Position numbers and translations under genes: made by a program
Part shown: one piece after another, positions 34,532 to 48,842 of the stretch
Layout: the number at the start of each line of letters is the position of its first letter
Position numbering within the stretch: the stretch's first letter is position 1
From: Endocalyx cinctus
Taxonomy: Eukaryota; Ascomycota; Sordariomycetes; Amphisphaeriales; Apiosporaceae
NCBI GenBank assembly: GCA_001600455.1
Contig: BCKC01000006.1
Span: 2,170,001-2,234,000, forward strand
Direction of reading: 5' to 3'
Length of the DNA stretch: 64,000 nucleotides
The notes under the pieces: generated by a model
What the model was told of the DNA's origin: nothing
The model's input: the letters and a program-made list of their open reading frames with translations, nothing else
Databases searched by the model: none

Positions 34532-37500
34532 GGTAGGTATCGGACCACCCGTAAAGTAAAAATGGCTTAGGGCGTCATAGGGAAGTTGATTAGGTAGGGT
34601 TTCGGGGAAAACAACCCACTAGATGATTAATGCTCAGCTGGACCACTATATTTCGTAGCGTAGCGGTGTTTATTTTAGGTAGGTCCCTAGCTTAACCCAC
34701 TATAAGGCTACACTAACGATTAGCTGCTCACCAAAAAAAGCTATTTCCAGCAATGAGGCTGCTTATTAGAAAGTGGAGTTATTTCAAAGCACCGCATCTT
34801 AGACCCTTGGACTTTTTTTCTATATCCATCTTCTTGGCTCAGAAGCTTCTTTATCCTCACACGCACACGTTTTTTCCATGCAGGGGACCAAAAAGTCATA
34901 CAAGGATATCTACATTATCAGTACATATGATTAGTGTAGCGAACCGTACAGAGTAGTATTCTCAACTCTACCTGTATAGGCTTACTTGCATATCGCTTGA
35001 TTTATTCTTCGCCATACCTGATGAAGATATTCCTATTTACTACGCAACCGACTTTTTTCTATTTCTTTTTATTGAGTCTATCCTAGTTAAGAAGCGTCAT
35101 ATTCTTGCATTTCTTTAATCAGCTTGTGTTCTACAGATATATCACCTATTATGGATTAATCCGGGGTATCCTTCCTACTTCGCCCCTCCATCTCGCGGGA
35201 ATAAGGCTACTTTTCGAGAGACTAAAAAAAAAAAAAAAAAAAGGAGAATGTTTAGGCTATCTAGATGTTTCTATCCATCGCGGTAGGATGCATGAGATCT
35301 TAATCGCCATCAAACTCATTAGGTATTAGTGACGGGAGATCGTCTACACTTAGTCGCATATCGAGTAACTAAGATAGCGCGTAGTAAACAATTAGACTGA
35401 CTAGCGAGAGATCGGAGATATCTCTATCAGCTATCACCAATCACCAAGATTATCCACGACGTCGTAACATAGTCGAATAATGGTCCCTATTCAGGTGAAA
35501 GTTGCATTGTATAACGGCTTATTATCCGTGAGCTGTCGGTCTAGAAGAGCCGCAGTTTTGGTAGAATATGAGACTTACTGTAAATAAACCGACTAGTGCG
35601 AATGTAGCAGTAAATCTCAAAAATCAGCGATTCTTGAAAGGGAAGGAAGTCGACTTTCAACCTTTTCGCCTGCTTGTGTCAATACGACTTGAAATCCTCT
35701 CGACGGCTTGATTTCACGGCTGAACGTATAAGACCCTAGTATATACGACCGGATGCTCGGGGATAAGCGTGATAGAAGCACGAGCGGATGGACTCTACAT
35801 GAGAGGCGTTCGGTCTCCCTAGAAGAAGGATTCTTAAAATAGCTGGATGAGGTTTAGATCGTACGCTACGTGCGCCTTCATCAACCGCAAGGCCGACTTT
35901 CTTAGCGTACGAAGGCGAAAGCGATAAATCTGGCTTATAGAACCGAGTTTGACCGTCCATCCTGCTTTCTTGGGCTGTATTAAGCCACAATAAAACTCAT
36001 GACTACATAACGCCTCGTTCTGTAGTAAAGGATCAACGACGGTATGGAATCAACGCGATCACTTTCGCCATCTCTCCGTCTCTCTCTTACCTCCGAAAGC
36101 TTAATCATAGATTATATTCAGATGGTTCGGGGAATGCTCGGAAGCGTATAGCTCGTTTAGGGGGTGATGTTCGCGAATTGCATATGGTGGATAGAAGAAG
36201 TACGGATGGGAAGGGATATAGGGGAATCTAGACTGCCAAGAGTAATAATAGCATCTGACTATGATGGATAAATCCGAGTAGACGATGGGAAATGATAGAG
36301 CTCTCATGTACAACCGTCACAGTATAACGAGCAACCTTTACTCAGTACATATGTGGATATCTTATTCAGTGCGACGTACCTATCATATACCAAGCCTTCT
36401 TTATCGTACCACGATTGGGTATATTGGATGACGGATAGAGTAATAGAGTAATAGAAGTGAGAAAGCAAACCTTGGAACAGCTAGTTAGCTCAGTTCTGAT
36501 CCAATAATAAGGTATTATAGGTTGGCATTTTCGGAGATAAAAAGCTTGGGTTAAACTATGCTTACTATGAAGCCACCTTGAAGTAATGTATACGAAAAAT
36601 GGCCATACGTGATCAGTTCATTCTTTTAGTATCTGTAACATGTAATAACAAAAGTTAAAATCAACTTATGAAGCAATGACTCAATTAACCGATAGGAGAA
36701 TGAGAATCTATCTTACTCAAACATTGCTCATTAAAACCGTGCATTGCGATGTAGTACTTGTTCGGGTAAAGATAGAAAGCCGGCATGGATGTCGCTGTCG
36801 TGTATTTTAATGTAGTACTACCATAATATACTGTACATACATATATACAGTATGTGGCACAAGTTCGCGAACTACTCGACCTGTCGATTCATGTAGAATA
36901 AATTAAAGCTCGTCAGCTCAGAATAAATCAGGGAATAGGAATGGAGGTAGGGTAAGGCTAAGGCTAGAGCCTCAAATTCGACGATTTAGCATCTTACGTT
37001 ACGTCTTTTTCTAAATTTATGACGGGAGAGCGACCTTACCCAAGCAGCCAGGATGTGTTCTAGTCTATGAAAGTCTTCTTCAGGAGACCGGAATTCGGGC
37101 TGGATCATCCATTGGTAGTTCATAATAATAAGAAGGATAATAAGGATCATATTTAGATACGCCTAGGATAGATTTAAAAGCAGACGGATAGATCTGGGGG
37201 TGCTTTGTGGTATATGGTAGCGAAGGATTTAAGCTATTTGGAATAAGAACCATTTTCTATACTATAGAAAGGTTCAATCCGAGGTTGATCTGCTTACTCC
37301 GACCCCCGACCGGTATGTTTTGCCCGTTCTTTAGTGTAGGTCTTCAGGTGAGGCCTGAAAACCCTTTCTTTGGTGTTGGACCTTAACCAATTCGAAACGT
37401 CAGGGTAGTGAAGTGAAGTGAAAACGGAACCGAAGAAAGAAAGAAAGAAGCCAAAAACCCCTGATTCTTTTTAAACTGGGGCAGTAAGAAAAACCCCCGT

Positions 37501-40500
37501 TCCACTAAAGTATGCCACTATCGTCTGGGCGCTGAACTTAGCCACAGCCTCTTTCTTTACTTTCTCACTTCATATTTTTACACATTCTAGCTAGGTATTC
37601 GGTATGATTTGACCGAGTTGATCAGTACAGGGTACGGTTGATGATATTTTTACCTCAACTAAGAGGACAAGAACAACGCCAATCACCACGTAATAACGTC
37701 AAACTATGTATAGTTGGTAAATATCTATATTGACGTTGATTTTTATAGCATCATTAGGACTTTTTCATTTTGTTCCTTTCTTGAAGCATTCTTGGAATGG
37801 GACGATCTGTTGAAAACCTCGAACCAGTTCTCGGCCAGGGTTTTCCGATTCGGAAATAACATTGTCTGGCGATCTCTGTTCAATCAACTTGCCTCTCTCA
37901 TTCACCATCTCAAAATAATTCTATACTTGTGCGGGAAAATGAAAAAGTTTACATTCTTTATCGCCATGGGCTTCTTTCGAGTTTTTTTTTCTCTTCTTCT
38001 TCTTCGGCACTTCATACAGTTATTTGTCGCTTTTTCTTGGGGTTTGATCCATTATTAGCAGCGCCAAGATTCACTCATCCTGAAGCTAACTCTAGCTAAG
38101 TGAAGAGAATTCCTATATGGCGTTCGTAAGGATGTTTATATATGAAATGCTCATTGTATAGAGAATAATCGAACGCGCGTACGCCATATATCCCTAGCGC
38201 GGATACATGCATTCGTTCATTCACTCATATGATCTCACGAATGAATATCGGTTTCGGCAAGTCTCTCTCTCCATCTTCTTAGAGCTAATCCCCGTTTCGA
38301 GAATATCTCACAGAGTTAGTTTGCTTAATCTGGCTCGCGCACCAACGACCTTGGACGACCCAAGAGCGCTAAACCAGACTATTACCCTTGGTATGAATAG
38401 CTTTAGTCAAATATAGCAATACCAATTAGGCCTCCTTCCTACCCTAGTCTCCTATTCGCGGTACGATACCAAGACGTTGGATGGCCAAGCCTTGGAAATA
38501 TGTAGATATATATATAATTAGCGGCTTCCGTCTTCTCTATAGCGCCGGTCCAAGTTTTCCCCACAAGTCTAAGATACGATGAACCCTCAGTTTTATATCG
38601 AACTCGCGCGTCGTTATCGGGAAGTTCTTCATATGTCCATCATACATGGTGTTATATATGCTAACACGGGCAAACCACCATCATACGTTCTTTAGGCCTA
38701 AGAGAATATCATGATGCGTTGGATATACGTAAGTGACAATACTTTATAAGAAATACTAAACTTCATGTCTTTAGATGTCACTTTCGTCCAATCAAACCCC
38801 ACTCCATCGCCAGCCTGCATCTGTACTCCTAATCTATACTCTAAATATGTACTTTTAGTCACCCATACGAAAATGATTCAGATGGTTATCGACGATTCGA
38901 GAGACGTATGAAAACACCAAGCCTATTGCCTTGCAGTTAGTCTGGTCGAAGGTGGGATACCAAGAGTTATACCAAGACCGCCACGGTATTCGTCTGCATA
39001 ACAACTCTCTGCCGATCAAAGATCAATATCTTAGCCTACGAGGATGGATAAATGCAGAGTCTTAAAGGGCGCACCGGATCTGGTACATATCGAGATATGC
39101 TGCAAGAAACTGCGGAAACCCCAGAAAATTCAAGAGCCCCGAAATCTGCGTCGTGGAATGTAACATCCCACTTCCAAGACTTTCGAGTTACTTCTGATTT
39201 ACTTGGTGTCGGGCAAACAAATTTACACCTGCTATGTAGGTACTGAACGGAGACTGGATCTAGTTAGTTCTCCATACATAAGTGCGGACGTCTTTCCTGG
39301 AGAAGAATGTATGTAATTGTTAGTGTTAGTTACTGAACTGAGGGGTTAAAAACGTCATGAGCTGGCTTTCAGTCCGAGATTGTCCATATAAAATTCATCC
39401 AAGGAGAAGTCCACCTGTGTTTAAGTGAGGCCTTAGTCATTATCGGTACTTCATATTTCAGCCACTACTCTTCTCTATATACCATGTAGCAAATCACAAG
39501 AGATACCATTACCGTGTATTAGCCTATCAGATAGTTATACCGTGATATTGATTTCGCGCGTAAGACTTAGTTAGATATTATAACTAGGTACATTTCTCCG
39601 GGTGAGATACATAAACGAGTGGGAGGGTATAGCCTTGACTATTAGTAAAAGCCTCTTTCTATTCGCAATATAAGACACTAGGATCATAGGTTACGGGCAC
39701 GCAAGTAGTAAATAGGAATTGTACGGTCCATAGATCATTGGTGTATGTAAAATTCTCAATATGATCGAAGTTTGCGCAGCGGAGTTCTCTTTTCTTAACC
39801 GCTATCATTATTTTACTTAATCTTATGAGCACATTCATATCTGCCAAAACCATCTCGATAGTAAAAAGAGGATCGCGAGCAGCTCTTGGCTTCTGATAAC
39901 CAAAGTGTAGCTATAACTTACGATTAGGTAGAATAAGGGGCTCGGTATATAGTATAGTCTAGAATAGTAGGTTTATGGTGGGAAAGAGGGAGTGCGAAGT
40001 GCCCGTTTACAATGCCACCTAAATAGTAACAGTATGTGTGATAAAAGCTGGATTTTGTCTATAATATTTCTGCGAGATCATTTTATGCCCAGGACTGGAC
40101 TAGTCCATATCTTAGCTATCATCATCTTTATTTTACCCGCGAGACACTCGATCAGCAGCATGCCCGCACCTCTCCAGGGGGCAGAATCTGCCTCAGACTT
40201 GAGCGCTAGCGACGTCAAATAGTGCAAGAAGCTACTGACGTCAGTAGATACAAGATAAATAAATGACCCATTGAGAAACCAGTACGCGCTCACTCTTTTG
40301 CCCTGCTGCTTTTATTCATCTCTCCTCTTGCAAGAAAATAGTGTGATACACAGAGGGATCCATCCCCCTTTCCAGATAAAAGAGAATGAATTATTAGCTG
40401 AGGTTGAGATAGGGAGTGTTTCAGCGACTCTGGAAGACTTGGTTATTTCTGAATTTCTAAATCTTGTAGATCACCCCAGGGGGGGTGATGCTCACGCTCT

Positions 40501-41536
40501 GCGCACACGCCGGCGTGAAATAACATCGTGTACCTATGACCGGTGTCTCGTCTCCTTGACCTCGGTAACCGATAATATTGATAGGGAAGGTTAAGACAAC
40601 GAGCGAGAAGTCCCAACGGCGTGGTATTGGCGCCATTCGTTGAACGCGAAATTACGTCTTATCAACCGAGACTACCATGCTATTCTCCACACCCGTAACT
40701 TGTAAGTCGTCCCAATGAGGGGCGCGTGTGCTCAGTTGATTGGAGACTAAGACAACTCTCAGAGATTCTTGTGGTCTGTATTCTTGTGCGTTGAGACCTC
40801 TGTCTTAGAAAGATATTAATGATGTGACCGAATTAAGGTACAAAGAATCCACTCGGGGATATATGTCTGTTTGTCAACGATCTTCGGTTATATGTATTGG
40901 CTGCTCGCGGTCAGTAGATGTCAACTGAAATAAGAATTTTTGTCCAAGTGGTCAAAAAAAAAAAAAAAATCTCGTTTATGTACATGTGCAACGCACAAGT
41001 TGCTCATTTGTATCAGGATGTGTAGATTTTGCTCGATCGTGATCTTTCGTTTGATCATACATAATCTGTAGTGCACTTATCATGGCAAGGGATAAATCTT
41101 CATGTTACCATCTTTATTTCTTTCGTCCACCCTATCATTTACATCAAAGTTTCCTATGCCACATAGATCTTCCACGGTGAGATCAGTAATCCCCTTGGTC
41201 AGCTGGGGAACCGTAGATAAGCCTGCTCTCGAGTTTGTTACCCATTGTGGATCCGGGCAAGCCCGATTCCACGGCACATTTACATCTATTTTGTGTGTAC
41301 TGCATCTAGATATTACCCCAGATGGTAGATTCAAATCGGCCCGGGCCATGATTAGGCGAGAGTGTAGTGTGCTCGTGTTTCCCCCAAGCGGGAGCATATG
41401 GGATGCAGTCTGATTAGTGTAGTATTTTATTCTTCCCACAACATATATACAATATACAGCCTAGTTGATCAGGTTAACATATTATATTTAAACCATCTAA
41501 GGGAGGGGTGGACAGACCAAAAAAAAAAAAAAGCCC

Positions 41537-42544
41537 TTGGTTGACACCGTGGTTGACCTCTGTACTACAAGCGGATATTGCTATTATTGTAGCTGTACAG
41601 ATGAACAAGCCCCTGAGTTACTCGTGTTACTCAGCCTGCCGCAGATCCGGTCTGTAGCCGTCGATGGTAGGGTGTTAAGTGCGACGAGAGACGCTACATG
41701 CGCTGACTTACAATACCACGCGAGTATCTCCATTCTCATCTTCATACGTCTCATTTCAACCCGCGCCATCTTTGTCTCTTTAAACCGTGCACTCCGCCTT
41801 CTCCTTTCGTACGATTCGACCCGACACTTGGTTACGAGAGAGGGTAGGACTGAGAAGCCGCAATATCACACATGCAAAACCATGAAAGGAAGGAAAGACA
41901 GTGGAACTGAGTGGTGAGAGACTTCGCCTCCACAAGCTCAGTGGGATTTAAATCCTTGGTCGTACGAGATACCTCTCACTCAGATCAGCCTCGCTTCATA
42001 CATGCACACATACACGAGATACGAAAAGGAGACGAGGGAGGTTCTACAGACGAGGATCGGCCCCATTCCAACCTGCCTGCATCAGTAAACGATCCGGGGA
42101 TCCGAAAGTGGCTGCACGGCGCGTAGTATGAGGTCTCTCTTAAAATACGCCGCATTCCGTATCGGGATCATGCTGATGTCGAGCCAACTAATGGGTGGGT
42201 ATTACAAACACTCTGCTTGGTACTTCTTCCTTCTTCTTTTTTTCTGGCAAGGTTACGAACTGATATTTAATGAGAACGCAGTGCGCTACCGGCCTATCCG
42301 ATATCAAGATGGCATCTTCAAGCTCAGCTACACAACCATCACGCATAAAATGGGGGAGGGATGTCAAACCGCAGAAACGAATTTGGTCGGCTGTTGTGAC
42401 AGGTCTCAATTGACGAGGGGGGGGCGTACCTGCGTCGTACCTGAGGACCTCATGCGATCTCATCCAGGATGGATGCATGTCTCTGACTTACCTCCCTCCT
42501 GCACGCTCGTGCACGATGATAGACCGGAGTACAGCTTCTTATAG
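41537..42544 (+). other. Three adjacent plus-strand open frames, possible gene relic
   Basis: Frames of 126, 71 and 138 aa follow each other closely at 41537-41917, 41911-42126 and 42128-42544. The last starts with ATG and has a hydrophobic segment (around residues 31-42) and four Cys in its second half. None resembles a family I know. Consecutive frames on one strand can be a decayed or intron-split gene, but could be chance. Confidence 0.2.
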
Positions 42545-42833
42545 ATCTCGTGCGAGGGTGGCGTTGACATTCATGATCACGAGTACGTCAGACAGAGATG
42601 CGAGACAAGATTAAGTAAATACTTTTTAACATTAAATTTAATTGCCAAATAACGCCTTTGAGGTATCAATGCGATTCCGCTCCAAAATCTATGTCCTCTA
42701 ATGTGTAGGTATCTAGATATGCATGTACAAAAAAAAGAAAATGAGAAAAATGACAATGATAATGATGATGATGATGATAATGTGCAAAATGCTGTTTTCT
42801 ATCCAAAAATTCGTGATGCCCCGAACTATTAAA

Positions 42834-45800
42834 TCATACCCGCAATCGTTTCCCGGCCAATAAGCCGACATATGCTAAGATTCTGTAAATGGTTCCTATG
42901 GCGACAAGTGCCGCCAAATTAACCCCCATTCGGTCGAGGTAGAAGCCGGTGACTTTGGAGGCGAGGTCGATATCGAACAGGTACCTGAAGGGGCCGACGA
43001 GCTGGCCGAAGTAGAGCTCGGCCAGCCAGGTCCCGGGGGACGCGCGCCAGATCCACTCGATGTGCCACGACCTCACCTTGGACAAGGGCGGGGCGGCGCC
43101 CGAGAGGATGCCGACGATCAAGCTGATCATGGTGGCGAGCAAGGGCGCGTCCTCCCGCCTCGTGACCATGCTGATGGCGCTCGCGAGCCCGTATATGCAG
43201 TAGAAGTAGAGCAGGTTCGTGAGGAAGGCGACGCCCCAGCCGATGACGGGCGTGGCCAAGACCAGCAGGACGGTCGAGAAGTGCAGGCAGCCGAGGAAGA
43301 GCCGGGGCAGGACCGACAGGTTCTTGGCGATGAAGTAGGCGAACCGCGAGTGGCCGGCCTCGGCCTCGCGCCGGTGCAGGAGCAGCTCCTCGGAGAAGAC
43401 CCGCACGCCCGGCGCCGCCGAGACGAGCCCGATGGCGATCGAGGTCAGCAGCGCGAGCTCGGGCGCCGACATGTTGTCCGTCGCGATACCGACGTCGGCG
43501 TAGTGGTTGTAGACGCCCTTGAACAGGATGCCGCGCTTCGAGTTCTCGGCCAGGCCGAGTAGGAGGCCGGCTAGCGAGGCCAGCGCCAGCTCGAAGCCCA
43601 GCGTCGACTTCGCCCGCCACTGCTGCAGCATGGCGCGCTGCAGGCAGAGCCAGACCTGCTTGAGCCGGGAGGCGCCTCGCTTCTTCAGGAGCGCCTTCTT
43701 CATCGAGTTGCCGTCCAGCAACGAGATGCGCGAGGGGAAGAAAGAGGAGGAGTTCGTCGTCTGCAGGGACGCGTGCCTGGCCTTGATCTCTAGATTCTGC
43801 TGGCATCCCTGCCAGTTCGCGATTAGGGACTCCTTGCTGATATCGCCGGAGCTCTTGTAAGGCCGGCCGTTACCGGTGATGATATCGGTGACCACGTCTC
43901 CCATGTTGCTGTGCTTGGGGAAGTGGTACCCGACCTTGCCGAAGAAGTCGCTCACCTCGGCCTCGGGCCCCTCGTAGATGATCTGCCCGTTAGCCAGGAG
44001 GATGAGGTCGTCCAGCATCTCGAAGATCTCCATGCGCGGCTGGTGGATGATGACGATGATGGAGATGCCGAGCCGCGCGATCGCTTTGAGAGTGAGCATG
44101 ATGGAGGACGCGGCCGTCGCGTCGAGGCCGCTGGTCGGCTCGTCCAGGAAGATGGCCATGGGCGCCGCCGCCAGCTCCATCCCGATGCTGACTCGCTTTC
44201 GCTGCCCACCGCTGATGACCGGCTTTCCGACGCTGCCGACGAGGGAGTCGCGCACGTGGGAGAGTTCCAGGCAGTCGATGACCGAGTTCACGTGCGCTTT
44301 TACGTCCACGTCGGACCAAGTCGACGGGAGGCGGACCTTCGCCGAGTGCAGGATGTTTTCGTACACGGTCAACTCGGGCAGGACGACGTCGTCCTGAGGG
44401 ACGTAGCCGATGAGCTTCTTGTATTTCTTGATCTTTCCCGGCGCGTTGTTGACCATGACGCTGCCTCCCGTGTTGGTCGTCTTACCCATAAGCACGTTGA
44501 CGAAGGTCGACTTGCCGGCTCCGGAGCCGCCCATGATGGCCGTCAGGGAGCCGCGCTCGATAGAACCCGTCACGTTTTGCAATATGGGTCGCGCCGCGCC
44601 GGGAGGGTGAAACTTAAGATCTGAGTAGGCGAAGGACAGGCCAAACTGCGTGGCCGCCGTCGCCTTCCGCATAGAGTCAACGAACGTCTGCAGTTGAGGA
44701 GAGAAGTTACTGCTGTTGGGGCTATTCGCCGCGGTGTTCTCGTCCTCCAGTGCGCCTTGAAACCCGGTCCAGGTATCCGCCCGAGGGATGTAGGTCGCTT
44801 CCATAGGCAGCGACTCGCTGTCATGGTCGCTATCCTGGTCATCGCTAAGCTCCTTGTACCCTGTTCTCGCCGTTGTTAAAGCACTGAGACCCGTATTGGC
44901 ACGCTTGACGAGACTTTGATTTTGCGATTCGTTGCTTCGGCGGAATCGCTTGCGTATGGTGAGAAAGAGAATTATGAAAATGCCGATAATGTCAATAGCC
45001 ACCATAATAGCAAGCGGCACTAGGTAGACCTGAGCTGTAGACTTTTCGGGGCAGTAGCTTCCGGCGTTACAAGGTGTTGGCGTTGGCGCTCCTGGTTGGC
45101 AATATGTGCCCGCCGGGCAAGGAAAAGTTTCTTTTCCGCCCGATGACTTGGGGCAGTAGTGTCCCGCTTGGCAGATGATGGGTTCGAAAGGACCCATGCC
45201 GATGTTTGTATTATTGAGGGAACATATACGGCTCGATAATCTGGATCTCTGGCAGTCCGTCAGAGGCGGACAGAACTGCGGTAAAGAGTTGACAGTGTTG
45301 TTCGCACCTATATTCCTAGTTAGTATGGTGGCTGTTTCTACGAGTTATTTCTTGGGGTAAACAAACATAAAAAGCCCTCGTAGCATCCATCTGACTCCCA
45401 TTGTTCCAAGGTCTGTACCTGAATCGGGACACCGCCCTCTCTCCAACAAGGAGCCGCGTCGACCGGTGTCTCATCGGCGTCCTTGGCAGTTTTTGCCCTG
45501 TAGAACGAAGTTGTAAACGTCGTCTGGTTTTCGGCCGTGCACGCTGAATCGTAGGGCGTCAGGGAATTCAAGTCGGCGTCAACTAATGAGCTTGTGGCAT
45601 TGTCCCATGTTAAGGCAGCGCTGAGATCGGGTCCGTTTGACGCGTCGTATATGGGTAAATCCCGATAGTCGCTTCCGCCGTGAAGACTCCTAAACCATTT
45701 CCCCGTGTTTACGGCGTAGACCCCCTGAGTCTGATTTCCGATGCATTGCCAGGCAACATCGCCATCATCATCCCTTTTTGCCGTGGTATCTTCACTGTCG

Positions 45801-45958
45801 TCAACGTCTTGTGTATCCTGAATCGCTGTCTGGGATCTTAAAGAGCAGAGACAGGCCTGTGTATCGAGGAAACTAGGTCCATATGAAATCTCACGTGGGT
45901 AGAAAGGGTCTTGAGGTTCATTTTGCAACCCAAACAGAGATAAACTTGAACCACTCAT
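42834..45958 (-). CDS. ABC half-transporter of the ABCG/Adp1 type
   Basis: Membrane ATPase exporter of unknown substrate. Two visible exons, 45958..45367 and 45307..42834, with a 59-nt intron (donor GTTTGT, ACTAAC branch, ATAG acceptor), about 1021 aa. Order: luminal Cys-rich domain with repeated CxxG(H/T/S)YC motifs (about residues 198-285), one membrane segment (about 291-313), ABC domain with Walker A GGSGAGKST (457-465), signature SGGQ (563-566) and Walker B AIFLDEP (582-588), then about six membrane helices. One NBD and one TMD set, so it must dimerise. The layout matches yeast Adp1 and the plant ABCG24/28 group. The N-terminus from ATG 45958 lacks the signal peptide such a luminal domain needs, so an upstream exon may be missing from this model. 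The 3' two-thirds is very GC-rich. Confidence 0.85.
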
Positions 45959-48279
45959 CTTACCTTAAGTAATAATACTTCTGTATATGGAAATGAGTGT
46001 AGATAGGTAGGTGAATAACTGAGAGTAATCACCTTGGGCACACATGCGAACATGAACGACATAATATAAAAGTAATCGAGGCCTGTTAGATATGACACAA
46101 CCCCTTAGTATTATTATGAAAAGATATCAACACTTAGACAGAACTGATGATCGGAAACTGCGCCTGCCCTTGCGGCCGGCCCACGATCCTTCCATGCCAA
46201 TCCGTATGGTGCATTTGCGATTTGTACTGTCGAGTACATAGTATACGTGTAGTATTATTTCTATAGTTAGGAACACGAAATACGGTGTAGAATCCAAAAT
46301 GAGGTCAGTATGTGCCACCCGTGGGGGGAAGAGTTCCGTCACTGTTAGAAAAAAAAAGGTCGAGCCAAGCATTTTTGAGGCAGTTCAGCTTACATTTTCA
46401 TGTAGTTAGTTGAAGAGTAGTTTAGCTGAGAGAAATTGTGGACTCGAATATGATTATACTCGTCTTTTTCTCAAGTACATAGTATGTTGGCCAGTCAGAA
46501 TGTCGGAATTTCGATCCCTTGTCACTTCTATGCGAATGTTGCAGTATCCAACGAAGAACCTGGTGAGATTTGCGGGTTTGTTAGTGTCATAGCTATTCAG
46601 CCTTCGCCTTTAATCCTTGTCATAACCGTTGAACGATAGTTTGTATATGTAAGCAGGTAACTTATTAGCGTAGGCAACAACTTAATGATAAAATGAAAGA
46701 AAACCTCACGATCCTTCAGAGCCCCGGCAATTTCACGGATTGTTAAATTACAGTCTGACAGTATCCTATTAAACATGGAATTTATCTCAACTTTACACTA
46801 TATTTAGTTCAATCAAATACTAATCAATGCCAATGTCATTTACACAAGTACTCGACTTACATATATGTAGTATGTATATGTAGTATAGTAACCTCTCAAA
46901 GTTGTTGCCTATGTACGTGTGGATATATTATTTCCCGACCCCACAAACTTAAGCTAGGTTCTTTTGATCTCATTTTATTTTATATATATGCCCTATCGTT
47001 CCGATCTCCTGTCAATAGTTTATACCTAATGCATAAGAATTGTGAATTGTCGCGGTGTTTTCTCTCTCTTTGTTGTTTATGGGGCTGTGTTGACTCCACT
47101 CTCGCACTTCAATCTAGGGTAGGACTATGTATAGCGTAGAAAACACATGACTTATATGTAATGTCCGCTACACGCGGAATAAGCTCTATTTCTTCACCAG
47201 CTAGTAGAATCAAACCGCGCTTAACGGGACGATAACGTCCGTCGTTGGGTATCTACCATTATTATCAGCTGCTCGGGTTTGTTTCCCGTTATGACCAAGA
47301 CGGGATCTATATGTAGAGCTACAAGGGGACTTGAAAACGGCAAGTTGACCGCCATTAGCCTACACTGTGGAAATCCATCTATTCGTCTATCCCCATTTCC
47401 CATCTTGTCGATCTGGTTGGGAAGGCCTAAAAATTTGGTAATACACAGTACTCCTAATATGATCTGGTCCAGAAATAACTGATAGTAGACTGTCGAGATG
47501 AACGGGCATGATTTGAATGATCCCAATCACTCCGCACTACCTATTGAGTGTAAGTTCAACTTGCCATCGGTCAGATGCATACGTTCATTAGTTGTGATCC
47601 TCCTCCGGGACTATCTTCTCAAGCGTCTATTCAACAACAATTCGTGCTCGACCAACTATAACCATCTCATCGACTAGTTTAACATGGGTGAAAGATGGGT
47701 ATGGTCAGAATCGGTGTTTTAAGGAGATAAGGCCGAAAGAGACCGACTGCCGACTGCCGACATTGAAAATTTTTACTAAAGAATAAGGACCTGATGTTCC
47801 TTTTTTATAGCTGTTGTACAGAGTACTTTGGATATGACTTAGGCGGCGAACACACTACCTACATACGGAGTATAGATACTGTGTAATGCCGAATCGTGAA
47901 GATCAACGATCCATCTTCAGGCAGCCAAATTTCGAGACCAGCTTTCAACCCACAATACCCCCGAAGAAGTTGAGGTTATCAGTAAACACTCAAAACCGTT
48001 GACGCAACCCTCTGTTATCGTTTGTCATACGACAATTGAATACTTGGACTCGACATGTTACCATGACATCCAAAACTAGCTGCGAGCGATGGTATATAAG
48101 CTGATATTTACATGAAATGGGCTGGGTTAGTTAGTATGTACTTACTGCTGGGCCACTGGGCTTGTATTATGGACATGGGTGTAGAACGATGGGAACGAGC
48201 ATCTCATCTTGAATGATGTGTAATATCTTGGTCCCCCTTTTGTATTACATAGATGTGGCTAATGAAAGAAGGTACACAG

Positions 48280-48303
48280 CTGACGGGCTGACGGGCTGAC
48301 AGG
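48280..48303. repeat. 8-bp tandem repeat, three copies
   Basis: Two exact CTGACGGG units followed by CTGACAGG. Confidence 0.8.
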
Positions 48304-48531
48304 GTATGAGCTAAACCAGGCGATAATGCTACACTTCAGCCATATCATATCCATGGAAACTGGCAGTCTGAATAGATCATAGATGGTCAGCGTGCTATAA
48401 TTAGATATTCATATCCATCCTGCCACCCAATTAGGGTAGATTTTCGAAGACACGAGCCACCCAGCCACCTCAAAATATACTTACAAGTAAAAAGATAGTA
48501 CGTAGCTTCTCGGTTAACTGTAACTGATTAC

Positions 48532-48582
48532 TGATTAGATAAAATAAACGATTAGATAAAATAGCTGATTAGATAAGATAAT
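48532..48582. repeat. About 17-bp AT-rich tandem repeat, three copies
   Basis: Three degenerate units built on TGATTAGATAAAATA, roughly 260-310 bp upstream of the lysyl-tRNA synthetase start codon, so within its likely promoter. GATTAGATAA contains GATA-like words. Confidence 0.75.
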
Positions 48583-48842
48583 AAAGAGTGAGTCAAAAAT
48601 TAGCTAGCAATCGGCCAGTCATAGGTACTGCCCCGCGTCAACCGACGTCGGCACCTTAATATTTTCAATTGAAATTTTTAATACCCCGCGATTTGGTTGT
48701 TGCGCAGGTCATTGCTAGGTACTAAATTCATTTATACACTACCTAAACCAACATAGTAAGTAGATAGGGTATACACAAACCCTCCTCAATCAAATATTAT
48801 AACTACTGCACATACTTCTAAATATCTTCAAGTTTTGAAATC

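Larger units (their letters stand above)
33180..42833. other. Nearly 10 kb with no supported gene
   Basis: Left part (33.2-33.5 kb) is the GMC promoter. From there to 42.8 kb both strands are broken by frequent stops and only unrecognised frames of up to 138 aa occur (for example 37714-38058, 40271-40594, 41537-41917 and 42128-42544). The 35.3-42.5 kb part has fewer homopolymers than the other gaps and looks like decayed sequence, possibly old transposon or gene remnants, but I could not identify a family, terminal repeats or target-site duplications. Confidence 0.55.
45959..48842. other. Intergenic region between divergent genes
   Basis: About 2.9 kb between the ABCG gene (-) and lysyl-tRNA synthetase (+). 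No supported gene; a possible first exon of the ABCG gene may lie in the left 0.4 kb. A frame of about 100 aa on the minus strand near 47221-47526 is unrecognised. Two small tandem repeats lie near the right end. Confidence 0.55.

Noticed and set aside
42919..44624. Several long frames of 85-295 codons overlapping the ABCG gene on both strands
   Set aside because: Out-of-frame shadows of the GC-rich ABC domain and TMD; only the called frame carries Walker and signature motifs.
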